A DNA stretch of 64,000 nucleotides from Alphaproteobacteria bacterium (GTDB taxonomy: Bacteria; Pseudomonadota; Alphaproteobacteria; ATCC43930; CGMCC-115725): assembly GCA_028871455.1 (NCBI GenBank), contig JAGWNF010000001.1, positions 170,349-234,348 on the forward strand. The letters are read 5' to 3'. Every line of letters begins with the position of its first letter. The stretch's first letter is position 1. Below, one piece after another: positions 60,884-64,000 of the stretch. The notes beneath the pieces were generated by a model. The model was not told the DNA's origin. It saw only the letters and a program-made list of their open reading frames with translations, and searched no databases. A program made the translations under genes and the position numbers.

Positions 60884-61342
60884 ATGCGGCTGGCCCTCTA
60901 CGAGCCCGACATTCCGCAGAACGCGGGCGCCATCCTGCGCCTCGGCGCGTGCTTCGGGGTCGCCATCGATATCATCGAACCTTGCGGCTTCCTGCTCGAC
61001 GACCGTCACTTGAAACGCGCGGCGATGGATTATCTCGACCGCGTCGCGATCGCGCGCCATGCGTCATGGGAGACGTTTCGGCGCTCGCAACCCGGCCGAT
61101 TGGTGCTGCTTTCGACCAAAGCGCCCCTCCCCTATCATCGCTTTGCCTTCGCCCGCGACGACGTCCTGCTGCTCGGGCGCGAGACCGCGGGCGTGCCGCC
61201 GAAGGTGACCGAAATGGTGGATGCGAGCGTAGTGATACCGATGCGGCCGGGATTGCGCTCACTCAACGTCGCGCTGGCCGCGGCGATCGTGCTAGGCGAA
61301 GCGCTGCGCCAGACCGCGCTGTTGCCGGAGCCGGCGGTTTGA
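60884..61342 (+). CDS. trmL: tRNA (cytidine(34)-2'-O)-methyltransferase TrmL
   Basis: A 152-residue SPOUT methyltransferase that modifies the wobble base of leucine tRNAs. It opens [36 protein letters not shown], and has the knot motifs [26 protein letters not shown] and [21 protein letters not shown] (quoted in parts of the family pattern). The ATG at 60884 is used since the longer upstream reading lies across the petA promoter region. Its stop overlaps the TTG start of hemF. Confidence 0.93.
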   Translation: MRLALYEPDIPQNAGAILRLGACFGVAIDIIEPCGFLLDDRHLKRAAMDYLDRVAIARHASWETFRRSQPGRLVLLSTKAPLPYHRFAFARDDVLLLGRETAGVPPKVTEMVDASVVIPMRPGLRSLNVALAAAIVLGEALRQTALLPEPAV

Positions 61343-62187
61343 GCGACGCCGCGCAGCAGCAGGAGGCCGCGCACTGGTTCGCGGAGCTGCGCGACCGGCT
61401 GTGCGCGGTGTTCGAAGCGATCGAGGACGAATACGCCGCGGCGCGGCCCGAGGACGGCTCTGCCGGCCGCTTCGTGCGCCAGGACTGGCAGCGCGAAGGC
61501 GGCGGCGGCGGGACCGTGGCGCTGATGCACGGCCGGGTGCTGGAGAAAGTCGGCGTCAACGTCTCGACGGTGTGGGGCGAATTCTCGCGCGAGTTTCGCG
61601 CGCAGATTCCCGGCGCCGCCGAAGATCCGCGCTTCTGGGCAGCGGGTATTTCACTGGTGGCGCATCCGCGCTCGCCACTGGTGCCAGCGGCACACATGAA
61701 CACGCGGCACATCCGCACGACGAAGGCCTGGTTCGGCGGTGGCGCCGATCTGACGCCGGTATTTCCGGAAGAGGCCGACACGCGCGACTTCCACGCCGCG
61801 CTGCAAGGTGCTTGTGCGGCGCACGATCCGGCCTACTACCCGCGGTTCAAGGCGTGGTGCGACGAGTATTTCTTTTTGAAGCACCGCAACGAGCCGCGCG
61901 GCGTCGGCGGCATCTTCTACGACGATCTGGCAACCGGCGATTGGCATCGCGATTTCGCCTTCACCCGTGCCGTCGGTGAAGCCTTTCTGCGCATTTATCC
62001 CCGACTGGCGCGCCGGAACATGCTGCGGCCGTGGACCGACGAGCAACGCCGGGCGCAACTCGTCAAGCGCGGCCGCTACGTCGAGTTCAACCTGCTTTAC
62101 GACCGCGGCACGCTGTTCGGCCTCAAGACCGGCGGCAACGCCGAAGCGATCCTGATGTCACTGCCGCCCGTCGTACTGTGGCCTTAG
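61339..62187 (+). CDS. hemF: Oxygen-dependent coproporphyrinogen III oxidase HemF
   Basis: A 282-residue enzyme that decarboxylates coproporphyrinogen III to protoporphyrinogen IX in aerobic haem synthesis. Signature segments are [62 protein letters not shown] and [31 protein letters not shown]. The start is TTG, sharing bases with the trmL stop (TTGA). It ends one base before the convergent MFS gene. Confidence 0.96.
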   Translation: MSDAAQQQEAAHWFAELRDRLCAVFEAIEDEYAAARPEDGSAGRFVRQDWQREGGGGGTVALMHGRVLEKVGVNVSTVWGEFSREFRAQIPGAAEDPRFWAAGISLVAHPRSPLVPAAHMNTRHIRTTKAWFGGGADLTPVFPEEADTRDFHAALQGACAAHDPAYYPRFKAWCDEYFFLKHRNEPRGVGGIFYDDLATGDWHRDFAFTRAVGEAFLRIYPRLARRNMLRPWTDEQRRAQLVKRGRYVEFNLLYDRGTLFGLKTGGNAEAILMSLPPVVLWP

Positions 62188-62188
62188 C

Positions 62189-63406
62189 TCATGGGCGTTC
62201 CTCCGGCGGCTTGCGGCCGCCGAAGCACGCCAGCAACAGCAGGTCGTAGACCGCCTTGATGCTGCCGGCGAGCAGCACCGGCCAGCCGAACGGCGATACC
62301 GTCAGCAGCCAGCCGGCCAGCACCGGCGCCAGCGCCGCGGCGAGACTACGCGGCACCGCTGTCGCGCTCGCCGCCGCGGCGCGCTCGGCCGGAGTCACCA
62401 CCGCCATGACATACGAGGTGCGCGTCGGCACATCCATTTGCGACAGCGACGAGCGCACCAGCCACAGCGCGACGGCGATCCACAATTTGGGAGCGAAGGC
62501 CATTGCAACCAGGCACAGGTTCGACGGCAGGTGCGTGAACACCATCGTGTTGACGAGGCCGATGCGCGCGGCGATACGGCCGGCCGCCACATAGGATGCC
62601 GCCGAGGCCAGGCCGCTCCAGAAGAAGATCGTGCCAGCAGTCGCGAGCGAGAGACCGAAGCGCTGGAAGAACCACAACGCGAGCAGAGACCGGACGATCA
62701 GTCCGCCGCCGAAGGCATCGAGGCTGAACAGCGCGGCCAGGCCCAACACGACGTTGCGCGACGGGCCGAGCGGCGGCGCCGGCGTCTCCGCTTTCGGATC
62801 GAGGCCGACCGGCAGGCGCCGGTACAGGTGATAGCTGGCGAGGCCGAGCAACGCGTAAAGGCCGAACATCCAGCGCAGCGCGTCGACGAGGTCGAGGCCA
62901 AACCAGCCGCCGGCGGCCTCAGGCAGGCCCGCGGCGAGCGCGCCCAGCGCGCCCACCAGCGAACCGACGAGGCTGTAGACCACGAAGGCGCTGGTGCGTG
63001 CGCGCGCCGGCGCCGCTTCGGCAAGCAGGGCCTGCTCCAGCGGCAAGAACAGGCTCACGTCGCTCGTCGACGGATTGAGCGTGCCGCAGAACGCAATCAG
63101 CGCCAGCGGCCAGAAGCGCTCGAAGCCCGCAAAGCCGAGGCCGGTGCCGATCATCAGCAGCGTCGCGATCACCAGGAGCCGGCTGCGGCCGTAGCGATGG
63201 GCGGTGAAGCCGACCACGGTGGTGGCCGCCGCCGAGCCGATGAGCGTCACGGCCGCGATCAGGCCGATCTGGAAGGCGTCGAAGCCGAGCGCCTTCAAAT
63301 AGACCGGCAGCAGCAGGCTGACGAAGCCATCGCCGAAAGCGCGCAGGCCGCGCGCCCAATAGAGCGTCGTTGCAGCCGGCGCAACGTCCACAGGCAGGAT
63401 GCGCAC
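62189..63406 (-). CDS. MFS transporter
   Basis: A 405-residue protein with about twelve hydrophobic helices and a central basic loop (YRRLPVGLDPKAE). The loop between helices 2 and 3 has TAHRYGRSRLLV, an MFS motif A-like segment, and VPTRTSYVMAVVTPAERAAAASATAVPRSLAAALAP near helix 10 (read in parts). Start is GTG. The substrate cannot be named; alphaproteobacterial relatives are annotated only as MFS. It follows the chromate transporter gene on the same strand after seven bases. Confidence 0.88.
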   Translation of the reverse strand: MRILPVDVAPAATTLYWARGLRAFGDGFVSLLLPVYLKALGFDAFQIGLIAAVTLIGSAAATTVVGFTAHRYGRSRLLVIATLLMIGTGLGFAGFERFWPLALIAFCGTLNPSTSDVSLFLPLEQALLAEAAPARARTSAFVVYSLVGSLVGALGALAAGLPEAAGGWFGLDLVDALRWMFGLYALLGLASYHLYRRLPVGLDPKAETPAPPLGPSRNVVLGLAALFSLDAFGGGLIVRSLLALWFFQRFGLSLATAGTIFFWSGLASAASYVAAGRIAARIGLVNTMVFTHLPSNLCLVAMAFAPKLWIAVALWLVRSSLSQMDVPTRTSYVMAVVTPAERAAAASATAVPRSLAAALAPVLAGWLLTVSPFGWPVLLAGSIKAVYDLLLLACFGGRKPPEERP

Positions 63407-63413
63407 GACGCCG

Positions 63414-64000
63414 TTAGCTCAGCCGGGCCAGCGCCTCGCCGCCGAGCGCCCCCAGGATGACAACGGCCCAGGGCGGCACGCGGATCCGCAGCAGGACCAA
63501 GGCCGCAGCCGCGAAGGCGAGATCGCGCCAGTTGAACACCGCGCTGACGAAGACGGGCCGGTACAGCGCAGCCAATAACAGGCCGACGACCGCCGCGTTG
63601 ACTCCCTTGAGCGTCGACTGCATCGCCTGGTTGCGCCGCAGCTCGCTCCAGAATGGCAGAGTGCCCAGAATGAGCAGCGAGCCGGGCAGAAAGATGGCGA
63701 CAAGCGCGATCAAGCCGCCGATCAGGCCGCCGGGCGATGGCTGCATCGCCACGCCGAGAAACGCGGCAAAGGTGGACAGCGGTCCCGGCAGGGCCTGGGT
63801 CGCGCCATAGCCGGCGAGAAAAGTGTCCTGGCTCACCCAGCCCTTCGGCACCACGACGGCATCGAGCAGCGGTAGGATTAAATGGCCGCCGCCGAATACC
63901 AGCGAGCCAGACCGATAGAAGCCATCAAAGAGCTGCGCCGAGGTCGCATGTGTCGCCGCTGCCACCACGGGCGACAACGCGAGCAGGACACCAAACGCGA
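63414..64000 (-). CDS. chrA: Chromate transporter ChrA, C-terminal half (truncated by window edge)
   Basis: The frame is open to the right edge, with 195 codons visible. The visible part is one ChrA repeat unit: LFDGFYRSGSLVFGGGHLILPLLDAVVVPKGWVS, then GYGATQALPGPLSTFAAFLGVAM, and four to five further helices ending in LGGEALARLS. The preceding 20 codons are a hydrophobic, signal-like linker typical of the second half of long, two-domain ChrA proteins (CHR family), which expel chromate. The N-terminal half must lie beyond 64000. Confidence 0.88.
   Translation of the reverse strand, partial: AFGVLLALSPVVAAATHATSAQLFDGFYRSGSLVFGGGHLILPLLDAVVVPKGWVSQDTFLAGYGATQALPGPLSTFAAFLGVAMQPSPGGLIGGLIALVAIFLPGSLLILGTLPFWSELRRNQAMQSTLKGVNAAVVGLLLAALYRPVFVSAVFNWRDLAFAAAALVLLRIRVPPWAVVILGALGGEALARLS

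Overview
The window looks like a chromosomal core segment of a high-GC alphaproteobacterium, probably Rhodospirillales-like or a related deep lineage; the order cannot be fixed from sequence alone. The pointers are the carA-carB-greA run, dnaG followed by rpoD, an alphaproteobacterial PetP/PetR pair with its kinase, a phasin, an ELM1/DUF1022 protein, UbiK, separate petA-petB-petC genes for the bc1 complex, and GTG/TTG starts that overlap upstream stops. I saw no insertion sequence, prophage, CRISPR array or rRNA. One tRNA, Ile with a CAU anticodon, was found.

Layout. 1-6.3 kb (minus strand): EttA (cut by the window edge), a secreted YbjN-like protein, tRNA-Ile, rpoD, dnaG and a YqeY protein. 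6.4-11.4 kb (plus): carA, carB, greA. 11.4-19.8 kb: an Lrp regulator, then an envelope-flavoured block (ELM1 protein, tandem PAP2 phosphatase, GT39 glycosyltransferase, and a 642-residue protein of unknown family), then trxB and a LysR regulator. 19.9-22.9 kb: accessory genes, including a compact HPr-rel-A-type cassette (Tat-exported six-cysteine protein, PqqD-like protein, HprK-related kinase), a glycine-zipper lipoprotein with a clear promoter, and a possible 25-residue membrane peptide. 22.9-27.4 kb (minus): msrP, an EF-G paralogue and an aspartate aminotransferase.

27.5-30.4 kb holds a cobalamin riboswitch followed by a BtuB-like receptor and an unknown membrane protein. 30.4-39.4 kb: uvrB, an SDR, uvrC, pgsA, the molybdenum-cofactor genes mobB-moeA-moaD-moaE, and one gene with atypical codon use. 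39.4-46.9 kb: ilvE, petP-petR-kinase, an MBL hydrolase, phasin (with promoter, possible PhaR site and terminator), TetR, proC, YbjN and ubiK. 47.0-55.9 kb (plus): hldD, lgt, midA-like, pgeF, a lipoprotein, prs, rplY, pth, ychF and a dienelactone-hydrolase-family gene. 55.9-64 kb: mtnA/mtnP, petABC, trmL-hemF, an MFS transporter and the C-terminal half of a chromate transporter.

Functional links: moaD/moaE/moeA make the molybdenum cofactor that MsrP needs. Lgt modifies the predicted lipoproteins. Pth, L25, YchF and EttA are translation factors. HemF supplies haem for the cytochromes of the bc1 complex. The most interesting parts are the HPr-rel-A-type cassette at 20.5-22.3 kb, the 642-residue unknown protein at 16.0-17.9 kb, and the unknown membrane protein in the B12-controlled unit. 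All assignments are from reading the sequence; no database search was run.
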